From Alphaproteobacteria bacterium (GTDB taxonomy: Bacteria > Pseudomonadota > Alphaproteobacteria > RF32 > CAG-239), in the NCBI GenBank assembly GCA_017546315.1, contig JAFYXH010000005.1, forward strand, positions 1 through 32,604: DNA of 32,604 bases. Direction: 5' to 3'. How positions within the stretch are numbered: position 1 is the stretch's first letter; the number at the start of each line of letters is the position of its first letter. The notes under the pieces are model-generated. The model was not told where the DNA came from. It searched no databases and saw nothing but the letters and a program-made list of their open reading frames with translations. Positions 16,622 to 24,791 of this stretch are shown here, one piece after another. The position numbers were made by a program, and so were the translations under genes.

Positions 16622-16824
16622 CGGATGCTAGAAAACCGTATACAGATAAACGGCTCGGCTTATTGGGGCAGAGCCTTATTCACCGACATCCACCCCTTTA
16701 TGAGGTATGAAGTCGGCACGATTTTTAAAGTCATGTGCACATGACTATCTGTATTTTAAAGGGTTTTCTAGGCCCTAGATTTAATCCTTTTCTAGAGAAT
16801 TAAATCTATTGGGATGTTATTATA
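16590..16824 (-). ncRNA. Candidate multibranched structured RNA / leader
   Basis: On the minus strand a TATAAT (16824-16819) is followed by about 220 bases with dense pairing. A 10-bp hairpin (16776-16785 with 16799-16808) comes first. A long-range closing helix follows, built from two blocks: GGTTTTCTAG with CTAGAAAACC (16762-16771 with 16628-16637) and TATCTGTAT with ATACAGATA (16746-16754 with 16640-16648). It encloses three hairpins: the perfect palindrome at 16730-16745, CCGAC/GTCGG (16683-16687 with 16712-16716) and GGCTC/GAGCC (16652-16656 with 16671-16675). It ends in a terminator just before the lipoprotein gene. I recognise no known family. This accounts for most of the gene-free 16563-16953 stretch. 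Confidence 0.6.
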
Positions 16825-16888
16825 TCTATTTTTATTTGCAAGGATTATTTATGCTTAAAATTGTATAACAAATTAAGCATTATATTTT

Positions 16889-16948
16889 CATAAAAAAAAT
16901 CCCCCGTTATAAGCACCCAATAAAGGATGCTCATAAGGAGGGATAAGT
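16889..16948 (-). terminator. Long terminator of the helical-repeat gene
   Basis: On the minus strand ATCCCTC pairs with GGGGGAT, and inside it TTATGAGCA pairs with TGCTTATAA (one wobble), followed by eight Ts. It starts just past the stop codon at 16954. Confidence 0.8.
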
Positions 16949-16953
16949 AAATC

Positions 16954-17598
16954 TTAACTAACTGGTGGCATATACATTGCATGCATACCAATAATTTCAT
17001 TTGCCTCACAGATTTCTTGGTAACGTGTTGTATTCTTCAGCTGGTTCAGCTTTTCGATAAAGAGGTCTTTTTCATCAGATGATGACCCCATGAAATACAT
17101 TACAACATCACTTACAGAACCGTGTTGGATGAAAAACAACAAAGCCTTTTGAGCAATATTGTTGTTAGCAAGATAGGCTTCAAGTAATTCTGATGAGCCT
17201 TCTTTTACCAAAAATTTGAATGCCTTTGCTGTCAGCCCATGATTTGCAATGTAATATGCAAAAGGCTTCACTTCGCCACGCTTGATGAGTTCAATTTCAC
17301 CATTTGCAGATACTTCATGATACATGTAGTATGTCGCAAGTGTCTTACGGTCTGCGTACTTCATTACCTTAGTTTGATACTTTTTGAACTCAAACTTACA
17401 AAAATCTGGGAATACAGTATTTACGTAAACCTGTATCATCTCTGGGCGACCTTCTTCAAAAAGGTAAGTGATTGCTTTTCTAGTTAGTCTTTGTTCTTTT
17501 ACGTAATTTTTTAAATCTTTTTCTGCAGTTTCTGCAAATGATTTGATTAACTCAATTTCTTTTGAAGCACGTAGCTTCAAGTTTGTAGTTTTACTCAT
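16954..17598 (-). CDS. Orphan helical-repeat protein
   Basis: 214 residues with no signal peptide or membrane span. At least three copies of a 27-residue helical unit are visible, at 31-57, 115-141 and 142-168. The pattern is Tyr-hydrophobic, three to four polar residues, then L/I-T/A-x-K-A, a FLF/FLV/FFI core, a polar-Gly turn and a second helix. A weaker copy lies near 80-108. This resembles HEAT/ankyrin-like solenoids, so protein-protein binding is the likely role; I recognise no named family. Codon use is slightly less AT-rich than the neighbours. It has a consensus promoter and a leader of about 100 bases, but the bases before the ATG are A/T only, with no Shine-Dalgarno. It has its own terminator, so it is monocistronic. 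Confidence 0.7.
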   Translation of the reverse strand: MSKTTNLKLRASKEIELIKSFAETAEKDLKNYVKEQRLTRKAITYLFEEGRPEMIQVYVNTVFPDFCKFEFKKYQTKVMKYADRKTLATYYMYHEVSANGEIELIKRGEVKPFAYYIANHGLTAKAFKFLVKEGSSELLEAYLANNNIAQKALLFFIQHGSVSDVVMYFMGSSSDEKDLFIEKLNQLKNTTRYQEICEANEIIGMHAMYMPPVS

Positions 17599-17711
17599 AA
17601 ATAAAAAATTTAATTATTTTTAATTATCTTAAGCATAGCTATTGCTGTTAATCTCTTACATAGAAGATTTTTTTTACAGAATAATTAACATCAATATACA
17701 AAGCTTTGATG

Positions 17712-17740
17712 ATACTAATATAAAAAAATATTTTTGTCAA
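17712..17740 (-). promoter_or_regulatory. Consensus sigma-70-type promoter of the helical-repeat gene
   Basis: On the minus strand: TTGACA (17740-17735), a 17-base spacer, TAGTAT (17717-17712). It predicts a 5' leader of about 105 bases before the ATG at 17598, unusually long here. The rest of the 17599-17823 divergent gap is AT-rich with nothing else clear. Confidence 0.7.
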
Positions 17741-17823
17741 CTTTTTTGTTTATGTTTTTTTGTTTATTTAATGTTTTTTTAAGAATAAAAATAATATATT
17801 GATGTAGTTAGTTGGATTTTGGC

Positions 17824-19080
17824 ATGAAAAAATTTTGTTTTAGATATTTTAATTTTATAATTGCTTTATTGATTTTATGCATATTTTGCATCGAAAACTC
17901 GTTTGCAAAAAGCAATAGTTTAATATCATCTAAGTATGATATTTTTTTTGAAGATATATTAAAAAAAGAAAAACAACATCTTAAAGATAGTTATATTTTG
18001 TTTGATTGTTTGTATGATAAAAATGCTGAAAGTATTGATGCGTATTCTTTGTTTTTATATATGAAGCAAAACAATCTTCCTGTTTATTATGTTTTATTAA
18101 AAGACAATCCTCTTTATCAAAAATTAAAAAATGACAATGAGCTTGATAATGTTATTGTAATCGAAAATTATTCAAAACGTGATGGAGAAAATTTTCTTAA
18201 AGCAATAAAAGATGTATTACCAAGAACAAAAGCAATCATTTCTTCTTTTGGAACAGAAAGCATTATTGATAAATATTTTCACAGTCTTAAGTATTTAAAA
18301 TATATATTTATTCAGCACGGCCAAGTCTTTTTTAAGCAAAGTGTAATGTATAGCGGATATTTATTTCCTAAAAAATTCCCATATATTCTTGCTTCTTCTG
18401 ACATTGAGAGAGCTATTTTTAGAAAATATGGTTGGGAAGATAAAAATATATTAAAGGCAGGACTTCCTCGTTGGGATTTGCTTAAAGACAAAGAACATTT
18501 AGATGAAAAAAGTATTCTTATTATGTTTACTTGGCGACTAACGACTCCTCGTTTATTTGCTAAATCTTTATTTTTGAAACGTTTTAGCTCGCTATTGAAT
18601 AACAAAGAATTTAATGATTTTTTACTAAAAAACAATATCAAAATATATCTTGCTCATCATCATGCTTTTAAGACTAATTCAAACATAAATATAAATATTG
18701 ATTTACCCAACATTGAAATTGTTGATATGAATAATATCTCACACTATATTAAAAAATCCTCTCTTTTGATTACTGATTTATCTTCTGTTTCTTTTGATTT
18801 TATGTTTCAAAATAAACCTGTTATCTTTTATGGTTTGGATAGAGGAGATATTCTTTTGGAAAAAAATCAATATAATGATTTGGAAATCTTAAAACAAATC
18901 GAAAAAACTTTTCCCAATATTGTATTTGAAGAAAAAGAGCTAATCGAACTTGTTAAGCAATATGTGAACAACGGATTTATGTTAGAAGAAAAAGATATTC
19001 AAATTTATGATAAGTTTTTCTTTACTAAAAAAAATATCAGACAGCAATTATTGGATGAAATAAATCGAATTTGCCAATAA
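17824..19080 (+). CDS. CDP-glycerol glycerophosphotransferase-like protein
   Basis: 418 residues from the ATG at 17824 (a TTG at 17812 is possible). The C-terminal two thirds match the Glyphos_transf (TagB/TagF-type) family: QHGQ-x-x-F-K at 164-171, GLPRWDLL at 213-220, the HHHAF motif at 278-282 and the donor-site stretch TDLSSVSFDF at 317-326 followed by KPVIFYGLDR. These enzymes transfer glycerol-phosphate or similar groups from a CDP-linked donor to build teichoic-acid-like or capsule polymers. The N-terminus is odd: a basic start, a 16-residue hydrophobic core and ENSFAKS, which looks like a cleavable signal peptide or N-in anchor. CDP-activated donors are cytoplasmic, so either the anchor orientation or the substrate differs. 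A lipoprotein gene follows. Confidence 0.8.
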   Translation: MKKFCFRYFNFIIALLILCIFCIENSFAKSNSLISSKYDIFFEDILKKEKQHLKDSYILFDCLYDKNAESIDAYSLFLYMKQNNLPVYYVLLKDNPLYQKLKNDNELDNVIVIENYSKRDGENFLKAIKDVLPRTKAIISSFGTESIIDKYFHSLKYLKYIFIQHGQVFFKQSVMYSGYLFPKKFPYILASSDIERAIFRKYGWEDKNILKAGLPRWDLLKDKEHLDEKSILIMFTWRLTTPRLFAKSLFLKRFSSLLNNKEFNDFLLKNNIKIYLAHHHAFKTNSNININIDLPNIEIVDMNNISHYIKKSSLLITDLSSVSFDFMFQNKPVIFYGLDRGDILLEKNQYNDLEILKQIEKTFPNIVFEEKELIELVKQYVNNGFMLEEKDIQIYDKFFFTKKNIRQQLLDEINRICQ

Positions 19081-19153
19081 TATTTACCTTACTTTAATTA
19101 TGATATTTAACGACTATATAAGATAAAAATAAATTTTATGTCGGAGAATTGAT

Positions 19154-19498
19154 ATGATTTATAAATGGGCTATGATTGTGGGAGCTATATTGGGACTATG
19201 TAGTTGCCAATGGGAAAATATTACAGATAAAAGATATGTTTACCAAATCCAAGGTATTGAAGCTTATAAGGGGCAAAGTCTAAGTAGTTTATTTAACAAT
19301 AATGGTGCACCTAATGTGGTTAAGAATCTTGATGATGGCGGAGTTATATGGATATATTACACTAATTATAGGCCTGTTGGAGGTGGAGAAATAATTTCTT
19401 ACAACATGGATACTTACCAACCATCAAGCACTAATTGTGTGGTAAAGATTGTGATATACAATGAAATTGTTGAAGAGGTTAATTCTAATTGCAATTAA
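19154..19498 (+). CDS. Small lipoprotein, SmpA/OmlA-like fold possible
   Basis: 114 residues with a signal ending in the lipobox LCSC (Cys18). The mature part has 'GQSLSSLFNNNGAPNVVKNLDDGGVIWIYYTNY', reminiscent of the SmpA/BamE-type pattern in which a helix is followed by 'G.P......g...W.Y'. Two further Cys (NCVVKI and the terminal NCN) could form a disulfide. GGAG lies upstream of the ATG. It sits 73 bases after the glycerophosphotransferase-like gene on the same strand and could be co-transcribed. The family assignment is tentative. Confidence 0.65.
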   Translation: MIYKWAMIVGAILGLCSCQWENITDKRYVYQIQGIEAYKGQSLSSLFNNNGAPNVVKNLDDGGVIWIYYTNYRPVGGGEIISYNMDTYQPSSTNCVVKIVIYNEIVEEVNSNCN

Positions 19499-19527
19499 AA
19501 ACTCCCCATTTTGATGGAGAGTTTTTG
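19497..19527. terminator. Bidirectional terminator between convergent genes
   Basis: ACTC and CCAT pair with ATGG and GAGT around one C/A mismatch (19501-19509 with 19514-19522), with As on the left and five Ts on the right. It serves the lipoprotein gene and probably the outer-membrane gene that stops at 19534. Confidence 0.75.
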
Positions 19528-19533
19528 AAAGTA

Positions 19534-20061
19534 TTAAAAGAAATAATATCTTAACCCAATGGATAGTTCCTGAACATTTTTCTTAAAGAAATCATCCTTT
19601 GGGAAGACATAACGATACATTGCTCTTATTCCAATATTATCTGTTGGATTGACTTGAACACCAAAACCTGCACGATATGATGTGTCTTCAAATTTTTCTA
19701 GTTTTTTGCCTAGTGTTCCTCCATCTAGAGTATATTTACCATAGCCTACAGTTGTTAAGACTTCTACTACACCTAAATTTAAGGTATCTGCAACTAAATC
19801 TAATCCATATGCTGCTGGTTTTGTCTTTGAACCATTTGGAGTGGAGGTTGAAAAATACTTTTGGTAATATCCTTCAACAGATAGAAAACCAAGAGCCTTT
19901 ACACCTGCGTTTAAGCTTGCACCATTTAGACTATCAATATTTCCATAACCATTTGGGGTTGATGAAACATAATCAATTCCTACGTGTGGTGAAACAACAA
20001 ACGCATTAGCATTAGTTGCTAAAACCATTGATGCGATTAAAGTTAAGTATGTCTTTTTCAT
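19534..20061 (-). CDS. Outer-membrane beta-barrel protein
   Basis: 175 residues from the ATG at 20061; the open frame extends to 20175 but then overlaps rnd. A Sec signal (MKKTYLTLIASMVLATNANA, likely cut after ANA at 20) precedes a small barrel of alternating strands rich in Gly/Tyr/aromatics, ending in SIGLRYYFF, the C-terminal aromatic signature of outer-membrane proteins. It resembles OmpA-like or surface-antigen (OMP_b-brl) eight-stranded barrels; the aromatic repeat TPNG occurs twice (STPNGYG, STPNGSK). GGAGT lies 5-10 bases before the ATG in the 16-base gap after rnd, so the two are probably co-transcribed. The function is unknown; such barrels are often immunodominant surface proteins. 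Confidence 0.8.
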   Translation of the reverse strand: MKKTYLTLIASMVLATNANAFVVSPHVGIDYVSSTPNGYGNIDSLNGASLNAGVKALGFLSVEGYYQKYFSTSTPNGSKTKPAAYGLDLVADTLNLGVVEVLTTVGYGKYTLDGGTLGKKLEKFEDTSYRAGFGVQVNPTDNIGIRAMYRYVFPKDDFFKKNVQELSIGLRYYFF

Positions 20062-20077
20062 ATTTACTCCTTTTATT

Positions 20078-21241
20078 TTAAAATTCTTTAATAATAATAT
20101 TATGAGTTTTAGGACAATATGACACTCCCATCTTTCCTTGGCAGAAAAGTTCTGCATATTTTCCATATATCTCATAACGCCAACCTGAATGAAGTTTATT
20201 GGTATTTTGAGGATTTTTTATAAAATCTCTTAAATTTTTTTCTGAAGAAATAAGATGTGGAACTACACCAAATTCATTGCTTTTTATTTTTAATAGCAAA
20301 CGCAATATCTCATATAGAGATTGTTGTGTTGGAGCTAGAGATACTTCTTTTTCTTTGCTTTGACTTCTTAGAGTTTTATCATATTTAGTTTTATCGAGCG
20401 TTTCTAAAACCTCTATCATTTCTGTTGCAAGAACACTTTTTAGGATATCTTGTCGCATACCACGAACTTGCTTTAATTCATTTAAGTTTTTTGGAAAAGC
20501 TGTTGCAATATTTATAAGCATATCATCTTTGATTATTGTTTGCCTACTTATGTTTTGTTTTATTGCACGCTCTTCTCTCCATTTTGCTAAAGCTTTAAGC
20601 GCATTAAGAAAAGCAATAGAATGACTATTATGCCTAATACGCATCCAAGAATTATCAGGATTAACTTTATAATGACTTATATCTGCTAGGTCCTCTATTT
20701 CTTCATTTACCCAAGCCTCTCGATTATTTTCCTTTAAGTATGAAGATATTTTTTCATAACAGATTATTAGATAAGAAACATCTCCTGCGGCGTATTCTAA
20801 TTGTTCTGTTGTTAAGGGGCGAAGTTGCCAATTGGTTAAGCGACAAGATTTATCAAGTTCTACACCACAATAGTATCTTACAAGATTTTCATAACTTACA
20901 CTTTCTCCTAAGCCACAGGCTTGAGCTGCTATTTGAGTATCAAAAATTGGGCAAGGAATAATCCCCATTAAGTTATATATTATTTCTATATCTTGGCGTC
21001 CAGAATGAAAAACCTTTAGTATTTTCTTGTTCTGCATTAGTTTTGCAAATAAAGAAAAATCCATATCTTTTGCTAGGGGATCTATCAAAAATGCACCTTG
21101 GTCATAACCTACTTGTATCAAACAAGGAATAGGATAGTATGTTTTTTCTCGAATAAACTCACAATCTATCGCAATTGTCTTTTGCTTTTTTAATATTTTG
21201 CAGGCTTCTTCTAAATCTTTAGATGTATTTATCAAATTCAT
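20078..21241 (-). CDS. rnd: Ribonuclease D
   Basis: A 3'-5' exoribonuclease that trims tRNA and other stable RNA 3' ends. 387 residues. The DEDDy exonuclease site is complete: Asp26 and Glu28 (IDCEFIRE), Asp84 (SGRQDIEII), and Tyr150 with Asp154 (EYAAGDVSYL). An HRDC domain follows (about residues 210-285, with LNALKALAKWREERA) and then a C-terminal region present in full-length RNase D. The outer-membrane gene follows after 16 bases. The start at 21241 shares a 129-base divergent region with aspS, where no clear promoter is visible on either strand. Confidence 0.94.
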   Translation of the reverse strand: MNLINTSKDLEEACKILKKQKTIAIDCEFIREKTYYPIPCLIQVGYDQGAFLIDPLAKDMDFSLFAKLMQNKKILKVFHSGRQDIEIIYNLMGIIPCPIFDTQIAAQACGLGESVSYENLVRYYCGVELDKSCRLTNWQLRPLTTEQLEYAAGDVSYLIICYEKISSYLKENNREAWVNEEIEDLADISHYKVNPDNSWMRIRHNSHSIAFLNALKALAKWREERAIKQNISRQTIIKDDMLINIATAFPKNLNELKQVRGMRQDILKSVLATEMIEVLETLDKTKYDKTLRSQSKEKEVSLAPTQQSLYEILRLLLKIKSNEFGVVPHLISSEKNLRDFIKNPQNTNKLHSGWRYEIYGKYAELFCQGKMGVSYCPKTHNIIIKEF

Positions 21242-21370
21242 TTTTTTATCCTTTAAGTTTTTTTTGAGTTTAATTATGAATATTTAAGATTTTTTTAATT
21301 TTAGCTTGCATTTATTCTAAATTGAGATAAGAATTACGCATTGTTGTTTAATTGATTTTCAGGGGTATTT

Positions 21371-23137
21371 ATGTTAGAATACAGAACACATACCTGCCAA
21401 GAGTTAAGAGCTCAAAATGCAGGACAGAGAGTTAAGCTCTCAGGTTGGATACATCGCAAAAGAAATTTAGGTAATTTATGCTTTATTGATTTGAGAGACC
21501 ATTATGGCATAACACAATGCGTTGTTGATAGTGCTAGTGACTTATTTAAGAAAATTGAAGAAATTAGAGTTGAAAGCGTTATAACTGTTGATGGTTTGGC
21601 TGTTATGCGTGAGAGCGTTAATAAAAATATGCCAACTGGTGATATTGAAGTTAAAGTTGATGGGATTGAAATCCATTCTTTGGCTGATGTTTTGCCTATT
21701 CAAGTTTTTGGCGATGATAACGCTCCAGAAGATTTACGCTTGAAATACAGATTTTTGGATTTAAGAAGAGAAAAAATCCATAACAATATCATTCTTCGTT
21801 CTAAAGTAATAAACCGAATTAGAGAATTGATGATTGAGCAAGGATTTTTGGAATATCAAACACCAATTTTGACAGCTTCATCACCAGAAGGAGCTCGTGA
21901 CTTTTTGGTACCTTCTAGACTTAACCCAGGTAAATTTTATGCTCTTCCTCAATCTCCTCAACAATTTAAACAGTTATTGATGGTTTCTGGTTTTGATAAA
22001 TATTTCCAAATCGCTCCATGCTTTAGAGATGAAGACCCAAGAGCAGATAGAAGCCCTGGTGAATTTTACCAACTTGATATTGAGATGAGTTTTGCTAACC
22101 AAGAAGACGTATTCCAAGTTATTGAAAAAACTATGGGTTCAGTTTTCAATGAATTTTCAAATGGTAAAAAAGTTGATCAAGCACCGTTTATTAGAATCGC
22201 ATTTAATGATGCTATGTTAAAATACGGCTCTGATAAGCCTGATTTAAGAAACCCTCTTATTATCCAAAATGCAACAAGTTTCTTTAACAATTCTGGTTTT
22301 GGCGTTTATGATGCAAAAGTGGAAAATAGAGAAGAAATTAGAGCAATCGTTCTTAAAGGTTGCGGTGAAAAACCTCGTTCATTCTTTGATAAACTTGATG
22401 GCTTTGCTAAAGCTGAAGGATTTGGCGGAATGGCTTATGTTGCTTTATCTTCAAGTGGAGCAAAGGGTATTGCAAAATTCTTTAGCGAAGAAAAAATGGA
22501 AGAATTGAAAAATAATTTTGTTTTTGACAATGGTGATGCTATTGTATTTGTAGGTGGAAATAAAAAGCTTATAAATAAATTTGCAGGAAAAGTTAGAACA
22601 AAACTTGGCGAAGAATTGGATTTAATAGAAAAAGATGCTTATCGCATGTGTTGGATTGTTGACTTCCCATTCTATGAAGAAAACGAAGAAACTGGTGCGG
22701 TTGAATTCTCTCATAACCCATTTTCTATGCCACAAGGAGGTATGGATGCGTTATTAAACAAGAATCCATTTGAAATTTTAGCTTACCAATATGATATGGT
22801 ATGTAATGGTGTTGAACTTGCGTCAGGTGCTGTTAGAAACCACAAGCCTGAAGTTATGTATAAAGCATTTGAATTAGCTGGATATGACAATAGCGTTGTT
22901 GATAACAAATTTGGTGGAATGATTAACGCATTCAAATATGGCGCTCCTCCTCACGCAGGTTGTGCTCCTGGTATTGATAGAACTATCATGCTTTTATTGG
23001 ATGAACCTATCATTAGAGACGTAATTGCATTCCCTCTAAATGGTAAAGCTCAAGACTTGTTAATGCAGGCTCCAAACGAGGTTTCTCAACAACAAATTGA
23101 TGACTTGCATATCAAACTTGTTGAGATTAAAGAGTAA
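21371..23137 (+). CDS. aspS: Aspartyl-tRNA synthetase, bacterial type
   Basis: 588 residues, the bacterial-type length with a GAD insertion domain. The N-terminal OB fold (KLSGWIHRKRNLGNLCFIDLRDHYG) leads into the catalytic core. Flipping-loop motif: SSPEGARDFLVPSR. Motif 2: CFRDEDPRADRSPGEFYQLDIEM. Motif 3: GCAPGIDRTIMLLLDEP, then IRDVIAFPLNGKAQD. SD AGGGG precedes the ATG. With asnS also present, this AspRS could be discriminating (charging tRNA-Asp only), but the discriminating residues cannot be judged by eye. A strong terminator follows immediately. Confidence 0.96.
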   Translation: MLEYRTHTCQELRAQNAGQRVKLSGWIHRKRNLGNLCFIDLRDHYGITQCVVDSASDLFKKIEEIRVESVITVDGLAVMRESVNKNMPTGDIEVKVDGIEIHSLADVLPIQVFGDDNAPEDLRLKYRFLDLRREKIHNNIILRSKVINRIRELMIEQGFLEYQTPILTASSPEGARDFLVPSRLNPGKFYALPQSPQQFKQLLMVSGFDKYFQIAPCFRDEDPRADRSPGEFYQLDIEMSFANQEDVFQVIEKTMGSVFNEFSNGKKVDQAPFIRIAFNDAMLKYGSDKPDLRNPLIIQNATSFFNNSGFGVYDAKVENREEIRAIVLKGCGEKPRSFFDKLDGFAKAEGFGGMAYVALSSSGAKGIAKFFSEEKMEELKNNFVFDNGDAIVFVGGNKKLINKFAGKVRTKLGEELDLIEKDAYRMCWIVDFPFYEENEETGAVEFSHNPFSMPQGGMDALLNKNPFEILAYQYDMVCNGVELASGAVRNHKPEVMYKAFELAGYDNSVVDNKFGGMINAFKYGAPPHAGCAPGIDRTIMLLLDEPIIRDVIAFPLNGKAQDLLMQAPNEVSQQQIDDLHIKLVEIKE

Positions 23138-23139
23138 AA

Positions 23140-23174
23140 AAAAGCCCCCTATATTGATAGGGGACTTTTTTTTT
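23140..23174 (+). terminator. Intrinsic terminator after aspS
   Basis: CCCCTAT/ATAGGGG (23146-23152 with 23157-23163), an ATTG loop, flanked by As and nine Ts. Confidence 0.85.
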
Positions 23175-23238
23175 ACAAATATTTAAGATACCTAACGTAT
23201 TATTATCTTATATATATTTTTTTACGAAGGTTTTATAT

Positions 23239-24630
23239 ATGTTTTTTGATAAAATTAAATTACTCAAATATAGCGTTTTATTTCTTTTTATTGAATAAGT
23301 ATATTCTCTGCATATCACCATGAATTCTGGGCAGATGAAATTCAAGCCTATCTAATTGCCAAGCATGAAACTTATAAAAATGTAATAACAACTATCGCAC
23401 ACCAAGAAGGACAATCAATACTTTGGCATATTATATTAAAAATTGTTATAGATATATTTGATTTTGGAATTAAATCTCTTTATGTTTCTATTTTTTTATG
23501 TCTATTACAATTTGGATAATTTTATTTAAAATCAATATACCTTTAATTTTCAAGTTACTTATCCCTTTTGGCTATATCTTTATTTATCAATATAATATTG
23601 TGGCACGCAACTATAGTATTGCATTTCTTGCTTTGACTTTGGTTGCTCTACTATATGATAAAAGACATATATATATTTTTTTAGATATACTTTTAGCTTA
23701 TTGTTTTTAGCTTATTCGACCCCTCTTTATACACCTATTGCAGCAATTTTAGGTATTTTTTGGTTAATTGAAGGCAAATTCAATAAATCTCACATATATC
23801 CTTTTATCATGCTACTACTTGGCGGAGCTTTTTTAATTTGGCAAATTTTCCCAATTTCTAATGTTTTATTTAAAGATGCATTAAATTTCAGTCTCTCTTT
23901 TTATCATTTTTGGGGTATTATATTTTCGAGCAAATATAATACTTTCAATGTTTTGATGTTCTGCTATTTAATTTATCTTATATATTATGAAATAAAGAAC
24001 AAAACCAAACCTTCACTTACTAAAAACGATATACTTTTAACATGCTGTATTTGGTATATTTATTTTGTTATTTTCATATTATCTGCGGCAAGAGCACATC
24101 ATAAAAATTTAACATTTGGCCTTGTACTTTTTAACCTATACATTATACCTTCATCATGGAGCAAAAAAGCTTATCACTTTTTTATTTTCACATTACTATT
24201 ACACTTTTATTGGGGATATTGCTCTATTTTACATGATTTTAAAACTGATATTTCTTCAGCAAAAAGTGTTTATATGTTTTTGAAATAAAACGGATTATTA
24301 AATAAAAAAATCCATTTGGTTGGCTATCAAACATTACCTTTATTTGAATTTATAGATAAATCACAAACTACACTTGGTCAAAATGATATGATATACTCAA
24401 CATGGTTATATGAAGACAACAACGTATTTGACAATTATCAAAAAAGAATCACACCTATTCACGATGTTTTGGTTTTAGATGTTATTGCATATACTAATTA
24501 TTTTAATAATAAAAATGAGTTTTTGAACTTTGATGTATATAAATTTATAAACTATCTTCCATATAAAGATGGTTTGGGATATGAGCAAAGTTTATATATT
24601 TTTGTAAAGAAAGATATAATAACGCAATAA
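23239..24630 (+). pseudogene. Decayed GT-C membrane glycosyltransferase
   Basis: About 1.4 kb in which consecutive pieces of one protein lie in different frames. The N-terminus MFFDKIKLLKY runs to a stop at 23298. From about 23295 another frame reads YHHEFWADEIQAYLIAKHE and QEGQSILWHIILK. From 23498 a third reads QYNIVARNYSIAFLAL. From 23701 a fourth reads LAYSTPLYTPIAAILGIF and continues, past an in-frame TAA at 24286-24288, to 24630. The H-x-x-W-x-D-E-x-Q-A-Y/W-L and 'EGxSxLW' signatures and the multi-TM profile are those of uncharacterised GT-C-type membrane glycosyltransferases. Lesions seen: a shift near 23290, a shift at the T7 run (23491-23497), a 14-bp tandem duplication (23691-23704 repeated) and the nonsense codon. 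Confidence 0.75.
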
Positions 24631-24791
24631 AAGCTATAAAGAACAAATATATTCGTTTTCATTCTTCAATATAACATTTGTGAACATTATATTAAAATAA
24701 TTACTTCATAACAAAAATATATTTTGTAAAATAACTAGATTATGAAAAAAATATTTAGAAGCTAAAAATATCGATATTACAAGTTATTATA

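Noticed and set aside
16590..16812. Assignment of the structured RNA to 6S, SRP, tmRNA, TPP, lysine, SAM or cobalamin families
   Set aside because: None of the conserved sequence motifs I know for these classes is present, so it is left unnamed.
20062..20175. Upstream extension of the outer-membrane protein
   Set aside because: It overlaps the 3' end of rnd and would place the signal peptide internally; a GGAGT site marks the start at 20061.
21242..21370. TTGCAT at 21306 as an aspS promoter
   Set aside because: The only -10 candidate at proper spacing (TAAGAA) is a poor match, so it is not listed as a feature.
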